Assembly: GCA_934196125.1 (NCBI GenBank)
Contig: CAKPVT010000003.1
Span: 16,625 to 80,624 of the forward strand
Length of the DNA stretch: 64,000 bases
Direction: 5' to 3'
Source of the DNA: an uncultured Streptococcus sp.
GTDB lineage: Bacteria; Bacillota; Bacilli; Lactobacillales; Streptococcaceae
Shown: positions 1-8,618 of the stretch, piece by piece
Layout of the letters: the number at the start of each line of letters is the position of its first letter
Numbering within the stretch: position 1 is the first letter of the stretch
The notes under the pieces: generated by a model
Databases searched by the model: none
What the model saw: the letters and a program-made list of their open reading frames with translations, nothing else
Told to the model about the DNA's origin: nothing
Position numbers and translations under genes: made by a program

Positions 1-267
1 TTCGATAACTTGTTTGAGCTTCGTTAATCCTTTTTCGCGTGCTTGTTGCTCATAATCGTTCAATACCTCTTTTGCTTCCTGTTCGAGCTTTTCATAAATG
101 TAAGTGTCGAAAGTAGCAACACTTTGAAGTGCGCGTGTATCAATAACGTGTGTTAGTAGCAACTCAGCATTATTGCGTAGTGCAATGTTTACCCCTTTTT
201 CAAAAGCCAACTCTGATTCATAAGAACCATCAATCGCAATTAGGATTCGTTCATAATGATGTGACAT
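1..267 (-). CDS. Universal stress protein (UspA family), 3' end outside window
   Basis: The minus strand from the ATG at 267 reads MSHHYERILIAIDGSYESEL, the typical beta1-loop-alpha1 start of UspA-fold proteins, followed by a region with LLTHVIDTRAL, the usual second strand. A strong ribosome site (GGAGGAGG) lies about 8 bases upstream. About 89 codons are visible and the C-terminal half, including any ATP-binding G-2x-G-9x-G motif, lies beyond the window edge. Usp proteins are cytosolic and associated with stress survival; the exact role is not readable here. It is divergent from the next gene. Confidence 0.85.
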   Translation of the reverse strand, partial: MSHHYERILIAIDGSYESELAFEKGVNIALRNNAELLLTHVIDTRALQSVATFDTYIYEKLEQEAKEVLNDYEQQAREKGLTKLKQVIE

Positions 268-391
268 AACTGCCTCCTCCTTAATTATGCTAGCAAGAGC
301 GTAAAAGTGACCGAAAATGTAGGATTAATAAGAAATCTTGGTTTTAGTGACCTAAGGTTAGTTATCCGTGTGCTATTACATCAGGTAAAAG

Positions 392-451
392 CATCCCGCA
401 TTCCAAACTTTCAGCCCATATCAATAAGTTTAATAAGCTAATTGCGGGATG
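392..451. repeat. Inverted repeat in the uspA / glycerophosphodiesterase intergenic region
   Basis: CATCCCGCA (392-400) is perfectly complementary to TGCGGGATG (443-451), with 42 bases between. There is no T-run, so it does not look like a simple terminator. It sits in the 323-base gap between two divergent genes, which otherwise holds only their promoters. It could be an operator, a small RNA or a remnant element. Confidence 0.4.
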
Positions 452-524
452 AACAAGTAGCGTTAAACGCTTACGATTGTTGTTAAAACATCCCTAAGCT
501 TATTATACTCTTTTTATATGAAAA

Positions 525-568
525 ATGAAAGCGTTTGAAGTATTTTTCTGAATATTTTTTGCTATAAT
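525..568 (+). promoter_or_regulatory. Extended -10 promoter with cre-like CcpA site
   Basis: TGCTATAAT at 560-568 is an extended -10 box 22 bases before the ATG of the next gene; no good -35 is seen. ATGAAAGCGTTTGAA (525-539) fits the CcpA cre consensus WTGNAANCGNWNNCW except for one position, so carbon catabolite control of the downstream gene is likely by inference. Confidence 0.5.
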
Positions 569-590
569 AGAAAAAGCGAGGGAAAAAGTA

Positions 591-2357
591 ATGAGAAAAG
601 ATATGGTAGTTGTTTTAAAAGATTTGTATCGTCATAAATACACATACATTTTACGAGCAACGATTTTACAACTCCTAATCACGACAGTTGGGGCTTATGT
701 CTTGTCACTGTTAATTAGGGTTGTTTTGGTTGGTTCTGATATTCCAGGAATGACAACCGACAATATCTTTTCTTTTTTAAACAATCCGTTAACATTAAGT
801 GTTTTGGTGATTTATCTTTTTTTGCTAGCTTTTTTAGTTTACCTAGAATTTTCGCTTCTTGTTGAAATTATTCGGCACAAGGAAGGAAAACTACGGTTGA
901 CTTGGATGCGGTTAAAAGAAGATGTCATTTACTTTTTTAAAGCCATTTCAGGTTGGCATTTCGTAGCCTTTTTGGCTTATCTTGTTTTAACGATTCCGTT
1001 TTTGACTGTGATGTTTTCATCAGCTTTGTTAGAAAATCTCTATATTCCGAAATTTATCTCAGGTGAGCTTTTGAAAACGACGAATGGAAAGCTACTCTAT
1101 TATGGGCTTTACCTTGTTTTAGGCTACTTAAATCTTCGATTTTTATACACCTTGCCCTTGACGGTTACTGGAAAAGGTGAACGTTTTGGGCGTAATATGG
1201 CAACATCTTGGCAACTAACACGTGGTAAGAAAATTTTAAAATTATTTAGGCTTGCTATTGTTCTGATTAGTGTTATAGCTGTTGTTGCTGTGTTTAGTTT
1301 TCTTGGCATCAGTTTGGCGGCTTTGGTTGATGGCGCAGATAAATCGTTTTGGGTTGAAACTTTATTCTTATCCTTTGTTTGGGGAGTATTGTTTGCAGGG
1401 CGACTGCTGTTCAAATTAGCATCGATTTCCTACTTATTACAAGTGACAGAAAATAGCAGTAGCACTTTAGTACCTGCTAATCAAGGAAAAAGACGACATC
1501 GTTTGTTAGCTTTGACTGGACTTATTTTGGTCGTTGGTGGTATTAATTATATATACAATGTTTTGAAAGTGTCTGGCGAACCTGTGGAGTACTTAGAAGT
1601 GATTGCACATAGGGGAATGGTTTCGCAAGGGGTTGAAAATTCTCTGGAAGCTTTGGAAGGTGCGGCAAATGCTGGCGCTGACTATGCTGAAATGGATATT
1701 ATTTTATCAAAAGACCAGCAATTTATCGTTAGCCATGATGATAATCTCAAGCGCCTAACGGGCAAGGATATCACGATTTCACAATCTAATGCCAAAGACG
1801 TTATTGGTTTGAAAACAAGTCAAAATGGATACCAATCGCAAATTGTTTCTTTCGAGGATTACGTCGCTAAGGCAAAGCAACTCGGTATAAAATTGTTAGT
1901 CGAGTTAAAACCAACAGGCAATGAGCCTGCAAATTATGAACGATTGTTTGTTGATAAAATGAAAGAGCTGGGTGTTGAGAAATCTTATATGACCATGTCT
2001 GCGGACCTAAAGACAATTGAAACGGTTGAAAAACTTGCCCCAACAATCAAAACAGGCTATACCATTTCTTTGCAAATTGGAAATTTTACCAGCCAGAAGG
2101 TGGATTTTTATGCGATTGAGGACTTCTCATATAATGAGCTCTTAGCACGTACAGCGCATAAAAATGGCAAGAAGATTTACGTCTGGACGATTAATTCAAC
2201 TGATGATATTGAAAAATACGTCGAAACCAGTACAGATGGGATTATTACCGATTATCCAGATTTGGTGAGTGATATTGAAGTATATTTAGCAAACGATAAT
2301 AGCTATCTTGACTATTTTTTGCGTCTAACTAACCTTTCTTGGATTGAAAATTTGTAA
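591..2357 (+). CDS. Membrane-anchored glycerophosphodiester phosphodiesterase
   Basis: The 588-residue product has two parts. Residues 1 to about 325 hold several hydrophobic membrane segments (glycerophosphodiesterase membrane domain). Residues about 335-570 form a GDPD catalytic domain, with IAHRGMVSQGVENSLEAL (catalytic His, Arg and substrate Glu), EMDIILSKD (metal Glu and Asp) and VSHDDNLKRLTG (second catalytic His). Family enzymes hydrolyse glycerophosphodiesters, and in streptococci possibly lipoteichoic-acid glycerophosphate, to glycerol-3-phosphate at the membrane. The start is preceded by GCGAGGG. It is transcribed alone from the promoter just upstream, and the next gene has its own promoter. 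Confidence 0.9.
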   Translation: MRKDMVVVLKDLYRHKYTYILRATILQLLITTVGAYVLSLLIRVVLVGSDIPGMTTDNIFSFLNNPLTLSVLVIYLFLLAFLVYLEFSLLVEIIRHKEGKLRLTWMRLKEDVIYFFKAISGWHFVAFLAYLVLTIPFLTVMFSSALLENLYIPKFISGELLKTTNGKLLYYGLYLVLGYLNLRFLYTLPLTVTGKGERFGRNMATSWQLTRGKKILKLFRLAIVLISVIAVVAVFSFLGISLAALVDGADKSFWVETLFLSFVWGVLFAGRLLFKLASISYLLQVTENSSSTLVPANQGKRRHRLLALTGLILVVGGINYIYNVLKVSGEPVEYLEVIAHRGMVSQGVENSLEALEGAANAGADYAEMDIILSKDQQFIVSHDDNLKRLTGKDITISQSNAKDVIGLKTSQNGYQSQIVSFEDYVAKAKQLGIKLLVELKPTGNEPANYERLFVDKMKELGVEKSYMTMSADLKTIETVEKLAPTIKTGYTISLQIGNFTSQKVDFYAIEDFSYNELLARTAHKNGKKIYVWTINSTDDIEKYVETSTDGIITDYPDLVSDIEVYLANDNSYLDYFLRLTNLSWIENL

Positions 2358-2372
2358 GGGAAAGTTTATAAT
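2344..2372 (+). promoter_or_regulatory. Promoter of the aminotransferase gene
   Basis: TTGAAA (2344-2349), 17 bases, TATAAT (2367-2372). The -35 box lies inside the last codons of the preceding gene, so the aminotransferase can be transcribed on its own. Confidence 0.75.
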
Positions 2373-2393
2373 ATCTAAAACGAGGTAAAATCC

Positions 2394-3608
2394 ATGAAAG
2401 TATTTGATAAATCTTCAAAGCTAGAACACGTTGCTTATGATATCAGAGGACCAATTCTTGACGAAGCTAACCGTATGATTGCTAACGGAGAAAAAATCTT
2501 GCGCCTTAATACTGGTAACCCAGCTGAATTCGGCTTTACAGCACCAGACGAAGTCATTCGAGACTTGATTGCCAATGTCCGCAATAGTGAAGCTTATTCA
2601 GATAGTAAAGGGATTTTTTCTGCGCGTAAGGCAATTATGCAATATTGTCAGCTAAAAGGATTCCCACATGTGGATATTGATGATGTTTATCTAGGAAATG
2701 GTGTGTCTGAATTGATTTCAATGTCTCTTCAGGCGCTTCTTGATGATAGCGATGAAGTCTTGGTGCCAATGCCTGATTACCCATTGTGGACAGCTTGTGT
2801 TAGCTTGGCGGGTGGTAATGCTGTTCATTATCTTTGTGATGAAAAAGCTAACTGGTATCCTGATATTGATGATATCAAATCAAAAATCACTTCTAACACA
2901 AAAGCGATTGTTGTGATTAACCCTAATAACCCAACAGGCGCTTTATACCCTGATGAGCTTCTTAAAGAAATTGTTGAAATTGCTCGTCAAAATGATTTGA
3001 TTATCTTTGCTGATGAAATCTATGATCGCTTGGTAATGGACGGCAACACACACACAGCAATTGCTAGCTTAGCACCAGATGTTTTCTGTGTGTCAATGAA
3101 TGGTTTATCAAAATCTCACCGAATCTGCGGTTTCCGTGTTGGTTGGATGGTCTTATCAGGTCCTAGAAATAATGTTAAAGGCTACATTGAAGGGCTTAAT
3201 ATGTTGGCAAATATGCGCCTTTGCGCTAATGTCTTAGGTCAACATGTTGTTCAAACCTCACTTGGTGGCTATCAATCAGTTGATGAATTGTTGATTCCTG
3301 GTGGTCGAATTTATGAACAACGTAACTTCATCTACAAAGCTGTCAATGACGTTCCAGGGCTTTCAGCTGTAAAACCAGACGCAGGACTTTACATTTTCCC
3401 TAAAATCGACCGTGAAATGTATCAGATTGATGATGACGAACAGTTCTGTTTGGAATTATTGAAACAAGAAAAAGTCATGTTGGTTCCTGGTAAAGGATTC
3501 AACTGGAAAGAACCAGACCACTTCCGTATCGTTTATCTACCACGTGTGGAAGAATTGGCAGAAGTTCAAGAAAAATTAACAAGAGTATTAAGTCAATATC
3601 GACGCTAA
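2394..3608 (+). CDS. PLP-dependent aminotransferase (alanine aminotransferase-like)
   Basis: A full-length class I/II aminotransferase of 404 residues. Visible motifs are NPNNPTGALYPDEL (PLP ring contact Asn), FADEIYDRL (Asp-x-x-Tyr), SMNGLSKSHRICGFRVGW (Schiff-base Lys in SKSHR and the phosphate-binding Arg) and FRIVYLPR near the C-terminus (substrate carboxylate Arg). The length and the GFRVGW context match the AlaT branch, which makes alanine from pyruvate with glutamate. This gene directly precedes codY in streptococci. GAGG lies 10 bases before the ATG. The substrate assignment is from family resemblance only. Confidence 0.85.
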   Translation: MKVFDKSSKLEHVAYDIRGPILDEANRMIANGEKILRLNTGNPAEFGFTAPDEVIRDLIANVRNSEAYSDSKGIFSARKAIMQYCQLKGFPHVDIDDVYLGNGVSELISMSLQALLDDSDEVLVPMPDYPLWTACVSLAGGNAVHYLCDEKANWYPDIDDIKSKITSNTKAIVVINPNNPTGALYPDELLKEIVEIARQNDLIIFADEIYDRLVMDGNTHTAIASLAPDVFCVSMNGLSKSHRICGFRVGWMVLSGPRNNVKGYIEGLNMLANMRLCANVLGQHVVQTSLGGYQSVDELLIPGGRIYEQRNFIYKAVNDVPGLSAVKPDAGLYIFPKIDREMYQIDDDEQFCLELLKQEKVMLVPGKGFNWKEPDHFRIVYLPRVEELAEVQEKLTRVLSQYRR

Positions 3609-3743
3609 AGAAAAAGTTATTAAAATGTTGGAAATTTGCAATTTGATTAAAAGATCAAGTGCAAAATCCGAACGTTTTAATGCTTTTTTTGATTAAAATC
3701 CGCTTAAAAAGAATGCGTTTACAAAAATGTCGGAAGATAAAGG

Positions 3744-3789
3744 AATTTTCAGATAATTGTTTGCAAAATAAGAATTCCTTTGATATAAT
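3744..3789 (+). promoter_or_regulatory. codY promoter with overlapping CodY box
   Basis: A near-ideal sigma-A promoter: TTGCAA (3761-3766), 17 bases, TATAAT (3784-3789). AATTTTCAGATAATT at 3744-3758 matches the CodY box consensus AATTTTCWGAAAATT at 14 of 15 positions and ends 2 bases before the -35, placing CodY where it could control its own transcription. Sequence match is direct; autoregulation is inference, though known for codY in related bacteria. Confidence 0.8.
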
Positions 3790-3792
3790 TGT

Positions 3793-3873
3793 AACGCAAA
3801 TAACGCAAATAACGCAAATAACGCAAATAACGCAAATAACGCAAATAACGCAAATAACGCAAATAACGCAAAG
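3793..3873 (+). repeat. 9-bp tandem repeat in the codY 5' untranslated leader
   Basis: Eight perfect copies of AACGCAAAT followed by a ninth copy whose last base is G (AACGCAAAG). The array begins 4 bases after the -10 box and its last copy runs directly into the codY Shine-Dalgarno (AAAGGAAG, 3870-3877). It therefore makes up nearly all of the codY leader. No start codon lies within it on the + strand. Such perfect arrays are prone to slipped-strand copy-number change. Confidence 0.95.
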
Positions 3874-3883
3874 GAAGTAGAAA

Positions 3884-4669
3884 ATGCCGAATTTATTAGA
3901 AAAAACACGAAAGATTACATCAATTTTGCAACGCTCTATTGACAGCTTAGACACTGAATTGCCATATAACGCAATGGCTGCACAATTAGCTGATATCATT
4001 GATTGTAACTCTTGCATCATCAACGGAGGAGGTACCCTCCTTGGTTATGCAATGAAGTATAAAACAAATACTGACCGCGTAGAGGAATTCTTTGACGCTA
4101 AACAATTCCCAGAAAGCTATGTTAAAGCGGCTAGTCGTGTTTACGACACAGAGGCAAACTTGTCTGTGGATAATGAATTGACTATTTTCCCAGTAGAATC
4201 AAAAGACACCTACCCTGATGGCTTGACAACTATTGCGCCAATCTATGGTGGCGGTATGCGTCTAGGTTCTCTTATCATTTGGCGTAATGATAAAGAATTC
4301 TCAGAAGATGATTTGATTCTTGTTGAAATTGCCTCAACAGTAGTTGGTATCCAATTGCTTAATCTTCAAACTGAAAATCTTGAAGAAACTATTCGTAAAC
4401 AAACAGCTGTTAATATGGCTATTAACACGCTATCTTACTCAGAAATGAAAGCTGTATCAGCTATTTTGGGTGAATTAGACGGTACAGAAGGTCGCTTAAC
4501 TGCATCAGTTATTGCTGACCGCATTGGTATCACACGTTCAGTTATTGTTAATGCCCTACGTAAATTGGAATCTGCGGGGATTATCGAAAGTCGTTCATTG
4601 GGTATGAAAGGAACTTACCTTAAAGTCATCAATGAAGGTATCTTCGATAAATTAAAGGAATATAATTAA
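3884..4669 (+). CDS. codY: GTP-sensing pleiotropic repressor CodY
   Basis: At 261 residues this is the standard CodY length. The N-terminal GAF domain (to about residue 155) binds branched-chain amino acids. The C-terminal winged helix contains LTASVIADRIGITRSVIVNA (about residues 205-224) and the family-typical GMKGTYLKVIN. CodY represses amino-acid biosynthesis, peptide and amino-acid uptake and virulence genes when isoleucine, leucine or valine (and in bacilli GTP) are plentiful. The SD AAAGGAAG ends 6 bases before the ATG. The stop codon shares one base with the next gene's start. The leader repeat array is the unusual feature. Confidence 0.97.
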   Translation: MPNLLEKTRKITSILQRSIDSLDTELPYNAMAAQLADIIDCNSCIINGGGTLLGYAMKYKTNTDRVEEFFDAKQFPESYVKAASRVYDTEANLSVDNELTIFPVESKDTYPDGLTTIAPIYGGGMRLGSLIIWRNDKEFSEDDLILVEIASTVVGIQLLNLQTENLEETIRKQTAVNMAINTLSYSEMKAVSAILGELDGTEGRLTASVIADRIGITRSVIVNALRKLESAGIIESRSLGMKGTYLKVINEGIFDKLKEYN

Positions 4670-5217
4670 TGAAAAAAGCTCTTATTTCAATTGACTATAC
4701 CTATGATTTTGTAGCAGATGATGGCAAGTTAACGGCTGGAAAGCCAGCACAAGCTATTGAAGAAGCTATTACGCATATCACCAAAGAAGCCTATGAAGCA
4801 GGGAATTATATCTTCTTTGCTATTGACGGTCACGATGAGGGGGATGATTTTCATCCAGAGACAAAATTGTTCCCACCTCATAATATCAAGGGAACAAGTG
4901 GTCGTGATTTATATGGTCAGTTAGCTGATTTATATGCAGAAATCAAGGAAGATAGCAAAGTCTTTTGGTTGGATAAACGTCATTATTCAGCCTTTTCAGG
5001 GACGGATTTAGATATTCGATTGCGTGAACGTCATGTGACAACTGTTGTATTGACAGGCGTTTTGACGGATATTTGTGTCCTTCATACAGCCATCGATGCT
5101 TACAATTTAGGATATGATGTTGAAATTCCTGCGGAAGCAGTCGCGAGCTTAACAGAGGAAAATCATCAGTTTGCACTAAATCATTTTAAAAATGTCTTAG
5201 GTGCAAAGATTGTTTAA
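4669..5217 (+). CDS. pncA: Nicotinamidase / isochorismatase-family hydrolase (PncA)
   Basis: This 182-residue cysteine hydrolase carries the expected catalytic triad: Asp in ALISIDYTYDF, Lys in WLDKRHYSAFSGTDLD and Cys in GVLTDICVLHTAIDA, plus metal ligands in IDGHDEGDDFHPE. It should deamidate nicotinamide to nicotinate for NAD salvage in the cytosol. The ATG overlaps the codY stop by one base, so the two are co-transcribed and translationally coupled, an arrangement seen across streptococci. Specificity within the isochorismatase superfamily is inferred from this context. Confidence 0.9.
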   Translation: MKKALISIDYTYDFVADDGKLTAGKPAQAIEEAITHITKEAYEAGNYIFFAIDGHDEGDDFHPETKLFPPHNIKGTSGRDLYGQLADLYAEIKEDSKVFWLDKRHYSAFSGTDLDIRLRERHVTTVVLTGVLTDICVLHTAIDAYNLGYDVEIPAEAVASLTEENHQFALNHFKNVLGAKIV

Positions 5218-5225
5218 AAGCTTGG

Positions 5226-5252
5226 AAGAAGTGGTAGACCACTTCTTTTTTC
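5226..5252 (+). terminator. Rho-independent terminator after codY-pncA
   Basis: AGAAGTGG (5227-5234), loop TAGA, CCACTTCT (5239-5246), then five further T residues. It closes the codY-pncA unit. Confidence 0.9.
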
Positions 5253-5276
5253 ATGTTAAAGAGGCTTAAAATATGG

Positions 5277-5282
5277 TATAAT
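5277..5282 (+). promoter_or_regulatory. -10 box for gatCAB
   Basis: A perfect TATAAT preceded by a purine-rich spacer; the -35 region is weak. It lies 58 bases before gatC, after the preceding terminator, and is the only promoter candidate for the operon. Confidence 0.5.
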
Positions 5283-5339
5283 TTTAAGGACTGTATTGTA
5301 ATTTAGGTTACGATTTAATTTAATCAAGGAGAGATAGAG

Positions 5340-5642
5340 ATGAAAATTTCTGAAGAAGAAGTTCGTCATGTGGCTGATTTGTCAAAATTGTCCTTTTCTG
5401 AAGAAGAAACAGCAGAATTTGCGACAACTTTGTCTAAAATTGTAGATATGATAGAACTCTTGAATGAAGTTGATACAGAGGGCGTCCCTGTAACGACAAC
5501 AATGGCGGATCGTAAGACTGTTATGCGTGAAGATGTGGCAGTAGCTGGTGATGACCGTGATGAGCTCTTTAAAAATGTGCCTCAATCTGAAAATTACTAT
5601 ATTAAAGTTCCTGCTATCTTAGAGGACGGAGGAGATGCCTAA
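5340..5642 (+). CDS. gatC: Aspartyl/glutamyl-tRNA amidotransferase subunit C
   Basis: This 100-residue protein begins MKISEEEVRHVADLSKLSF, the conserved GatC start, and contains the segment REDVA and the tail YYIKVPAILE typical of the family. GatC is the small linker that holds GatA and GatB together. It follows an AAGGAGAG ribosome site, and its stop overlaps the gatA start by one base, so gatCAB is a tightly coupled operon. Confidence 0.95.
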   Translation: MKISEEEVRHVADLSKLSFSEEETAEFATTLSKIVDMIELLNEVDTEGVPVTTTMADRKTVMREDVAVAGDDRDELFKNVPQSENYYIKVPAILEDGGDA

Positions 5643-7108
5643 TGTCATTTAATACAAAATCAATTGATGAGTTGCACAATCTTCTTGTCAATAAAGAAAT
5701 CTCAGCAGTTGAATTAACAAAAGCAACACTTGAAGATATTAAAGAACGTGAAGCAGCTGTTGATTCATTCATCACTGTTTCTGAAGAAGCTGCGCTTGCA
5801 CAAGCAAAAGCTATCGATGAAAAAGGTGTCGATGCTGATAATGTGATGTCAGGGATTCCTTTGGCTGTTAAAGATAACATTTCAACACGTGGTATTTTAA
5901 CAACAGCAGCGTCTAAAATGCTTTACAACTATGAACCCATTTTTGATGCAACTGCGGTTGAAAAACTTTACGGTAAGGATATGATTGTTGTCGGTAAAAC
6001 AAATATGGACGAATTTGCCATGGGTGGTTCAACTGAAACATCATACTTTAAGAAGACAAAAAATGCTTGGGATAATAGCAAAGTTCCTGGTGGCTCATCT
6101 GGTGGTTCTGCGGCAGCTGTTGCCTCAGGTCAAGTTCGTTTGGCATTAGGTTCTGATACTGGTGGTTCAATCCGCCAACCTGCAGCTTTTAATGGTGTTG
6201 TTGGTTTGAAACCAACTTACGGACGTGTATCACGTTTTGGTTTGATTGCATTTGGTAGCTCACTTGACCAAATCGGCCCATTTTCTCAAACAGTTAAAGA
6301 AAATGCGCAATTGTTGAATGTGATTGCTGGTCATGATGCTAAAGATGCGACATCTTCTGACCGCGAAGTGGCTGATTTCACAGCTAAAATTGGTCAAGAT
6401 ATTAAAGGCATGAAAATTGCTTTGCCAAAAGAATATCTTGGTGAAGGTATCGACCCAGAAGTGAAAGAAACAATTCTTAAAGCGGCTAAACACTTTGAAA
6501 AACTTGGTGCAACGGTTGAGGAAGTTAGCCTTCCATACAGTAAATATGGCGTAGCGGTTTACTATATCATTGCTTCATCAGAAGCTTCTTCAAACTTGCA
6601 ACGTTTTGACGGTATTCGTTACGGTTACCGCACTGAAAACTACAACAATCTTGAAGATATTTACGTTAATACACGTAGCGAAGGTTTTGGTGATGAAGTG
6701 AAACGTCGTATCATGCTTGGTACATTTAGCTTGTCATCAGGTTACTATGATGCTTACTTCAAAAAAGCTGGTCAAGTTCGTACATTGATTATTCGTGATT
6801 TTGAAAAAATCTTTGCGGATTATGATTTGATTTTAGGTCCAACTGTTCCAAGTGTAGCCTTTGGTTTGGATACCCTTAATCATGACCCTGTTGCTATGTA
6901 TTTGGCAGATATTTTGACAATTCCTGTCAACTTGGCTGGGCTTCCAGGGATTTCAATTCCTGCTGGATTTGCTCAAGGGCTTCCAGTTGGTATGCAATTG
7001 ATTGGTCCAAAATACAGCGAAGAAACTATCTACCAAGCTGCAGCAGCCTTTGAAGCAACAACTGATTATCATAAACAACAACCGATTATTTTTGGAGGTG
7101 ACAAATAA
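5642..7108 (+). CDS. gatA: Aspartyl/glutamyl-tRNA amidotransferase subunit A
   Basis: At 488 residues this is full-length. The amidase signature is clear: Lys in LAVKDNIST, the GGSSGGSAAAVASG loop and the cis-Ser/Ser pair in SDTGGSIRQPAAF. GatA releases ammonia from glutamine, which is channelled to GatB to convert Glu-tRNA(Gln) (and Asp-tRNA(Asn)) to the correct amide. It acts in the cytosol and is essential where glutaminyl-tRNA synthetase is missing. It overlaps gatC and gatB by one base each. Confidence 0.97.
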   Translation: MSFNTKSIDELHNLLVNKEISAVELTKATLEDIKEREAAVDSFITVSEEAALAQAKAIDEKGVDADNVMSGIPLAVKDNISTRGILTTAASKMLYNYEPIFDATAVEKLYGKDMIVVGKTNMDEFAMGGSTETSYFKKTKNAWDNSKVPGGSSGGSAAAVASGQVRLALGSDTGGSIRQPAAFNGVVGLKPTYGRVSRFGLIAFGSSLDQIGPFSQTVKENAQLLNVIAGHDAKDATSSDREVADFTAKIGQDIKGMKIALPKEYLGEGIDPEVKETILKAAKHFEKLGATVEEVSLPYSKYGVAVYYIIASSEASSNLQRFDGIRYGYRTENYNNLEDIYVNTRSEGFGDEVKRRIMLGTFSLSSGYYDAYFKKAGQVRTLIIRDFEKIFADYDLILGPTVPSVAFGLDTLNHDPVAMYLADILTIPVNLAGLPGISIPAGFAQGLPVGMQLIGPKYSEETIYQAAAAFEATTDYHKQQPIIFGGDK

Positions 7109-8550
7109 TGAACTTTGAAACAGTCATCGGGCTTGAAGTCCACGTTGAGTTAAATACAAATTCAAAGATTTTTTCACCGACATCAGCACATTTTGGTAAT
7201 GAACAAAATGCCAATACAAATGTTATCGACTGGTCATTCCCAGGTGTTCTTCCTGTGATGAATAAAGGTGTTATTGACGCTGGTATTAAAGCAGTCTTGG
7301 CGCTTAACATGGATATTCACCAAAATATGCACTTTGACCGTAAAAACTATTTCTATCCTGATAATCCAAAAGCTTACCAAATTTCACAATTTGATGAGCC
7401 AATTGGCTACAATGGTTGGATTGAAATTGAGCTTGAAGATGGCTCAACTAAGAAAATTCGTATCGAACGTGTTCATTTGGAAGAAGATGCTGGTAAAAAT
7501 ACTCACGGTACTGATGGTTATTCTTATGTTGACCTTAACCGTCAAGGTGTGCCGTTGATTGAAATCGTTTCAGAAGCTGATATGCGTTCACCAGAAGAAG
7601 CTTATGCTTACTTAACAGCTCTTAAAGAAGTCATCCAATACACTGGTATTTCTGACGTTAAAATGGAAGAAGGTTCTATGCGTGTGGATGCCAACATCTC
7701 TCTTCGTCCATATGGTCAAGAAGAATTTGGTGTGAAAGCTGAATTGAAAAACTTGAACTCATTTAACAACGTGCGTAAAGGGCTTATCTATGAGCAAAAA
7801 CGCCAAGCACAAGTTCTTCGTTCAGGTGGTCAAATTCAACAAGAAACACGTCGTTATGATGAATCAACTGGTGAAACAATCTTGATGCGTGTTAAGGAAG
7901 GGGCATCAGATTATCGTTATTTCCCAGAACCAGACTTACCACTTTACGAAGTGTCAGACGAATGGATTGAATCAGTTCGCAAAACATTGCCAGAATTTCC
8001 AAAAGACCGTCGTGCCAAATACGTCAATGAATTTGGTTTGACAGCTTATGATGCTGCGCAATTGACAGCAACGAAAGCAACATCTGATTTCTTTGAAAGT
8101 GCAGTTGCGCTTGGTGGTGATGCTAAACAAGTTTCTAACTGGTTGCAGGGTGAAGTTGCTCAATTCTTGAACAGCGAAAATAAGACACTTCCAGAAATCT
8201 TGTTAACACCTGAAAATCTTGTTGAAATGCTTGCTATCATTGCTGACGGCACTATTTCATCAAAAATTGCTAAGAAAGTCTTTCTTCATTTGGCTAAAAA
8301 TGGTGGTTCTGCGCGTGAATACGTTGAAAAAGCTGGTTTGGTTCAAATTTCTGACCCTGCTGTGCTTATTCCGATTATCCACCAAGTCTTTGAGGACAAT
8401 GAAGCTGCTGTTGCCGACTTCAAGTCTGGTAAACGTAATGCCGATAAAGCCTTCACTGGATTCTTGATGAAAGCCACAAAAGGTAAAGCAAACCCACAAG
8501 TTGCCCTTAAATTGTTGGCACAAGAGTTGGCAAAATTGAAAGAAGACTAG
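7108..8550 (+). CDS. gatB: Aspartyl/glutamyl-tRNA amidotransferase subunit B
   Basis: A full-length GatB of 480 residues. It opens with FETVIGLEVHVELNTNSKIF and carries the signature region DLNRQGVPLIEIVSE and KMEEGSMRVDANISLRP, then the C-terminal YqeY-like tRNA-binding domain ending LLAQELAKLKED. GatB activates the tRNA-bound glutamate or aspartate with ATP and transfers ammonia from GatA. It is the last gene of the operon. Its 3' end (8530-8546) is repeated exactly at 9226-9242, which marks the left edge of an accessory region. Confidence 0.97.
   Translation: MNFETVIGLEVHVELNTNSKIFSPTSAHFGNEQNANTNVIDWSFPGVLPVMNKGVIDAGIKAVLALNMDIHQNMHFDRKNYFYPDNPKAYQISQFDEPIGYNGWIEIELEDGSTKKIRIERVHLEEDAGKNTHGTDGYSYVDLNRQGVPLIEIVSEADMRSPEEAYAYLTALKEVIQYTGISDVKMEEGSMRVDANISLRPYGQEEFGVKAELKNLNSFNNVRKGLIYEQKRQAQVLRSGGQIQQETRRYDESTGETILMRVKEGASDYRYFPEPDLPLYEVSDEWIESVRKTLPEFPKDRRAKYVNEFGLTAYDAAQLTATKATSDFFESAVALGGDAKQVSNWLQGEVAQFLNSENKTLPEILLTPENLVEMLAIIADGTISSKIAKKVFLHLAKNGGSAREYVEKAGLVQISDPAVLIPIIHQVFEDNEAAVADFKSGKRNADKAFTGFLMKATKGKANPQVALKLLAQELAKLKED
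8530..8550 (+). repeat. Direct repeat: gatB 3' end, left copy
   Basis: The 17 bases GCAAAATTGAAAGAAGA at 8530-8546 recur at 9226-9242, and in both the next bases give a stop codon (ACTAG versus TTAA context). The intervening 0.68 kb carries one membrane-protein gene. A duplicated gene end of this kind commonly marks an insertion or recombination point. Confidence 0.8.
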
Positions 8551-8618
8551 GGTAAAAAATCAACTTTTGAGCTAGCCTTTTGTTATGATAAATTAAGATA
8601 ACAAGTTGGAGTTGACAT

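Noticed and set aside
3793..3873. CRISPR-like repeat
   Set aside because: Units are 9 bases, directly adjacent, with no spacers and no cas genes.
3655..4023. Open frames running through the codY leader repeat (TQI repeats on the plus strand, VICVICV and FALFALFAL on the minus strand)
   Set aside because: The repeat unit is 9 bases, so it stays open in some frames by construction. The frames span the codY promoter and lack ribosome sites.
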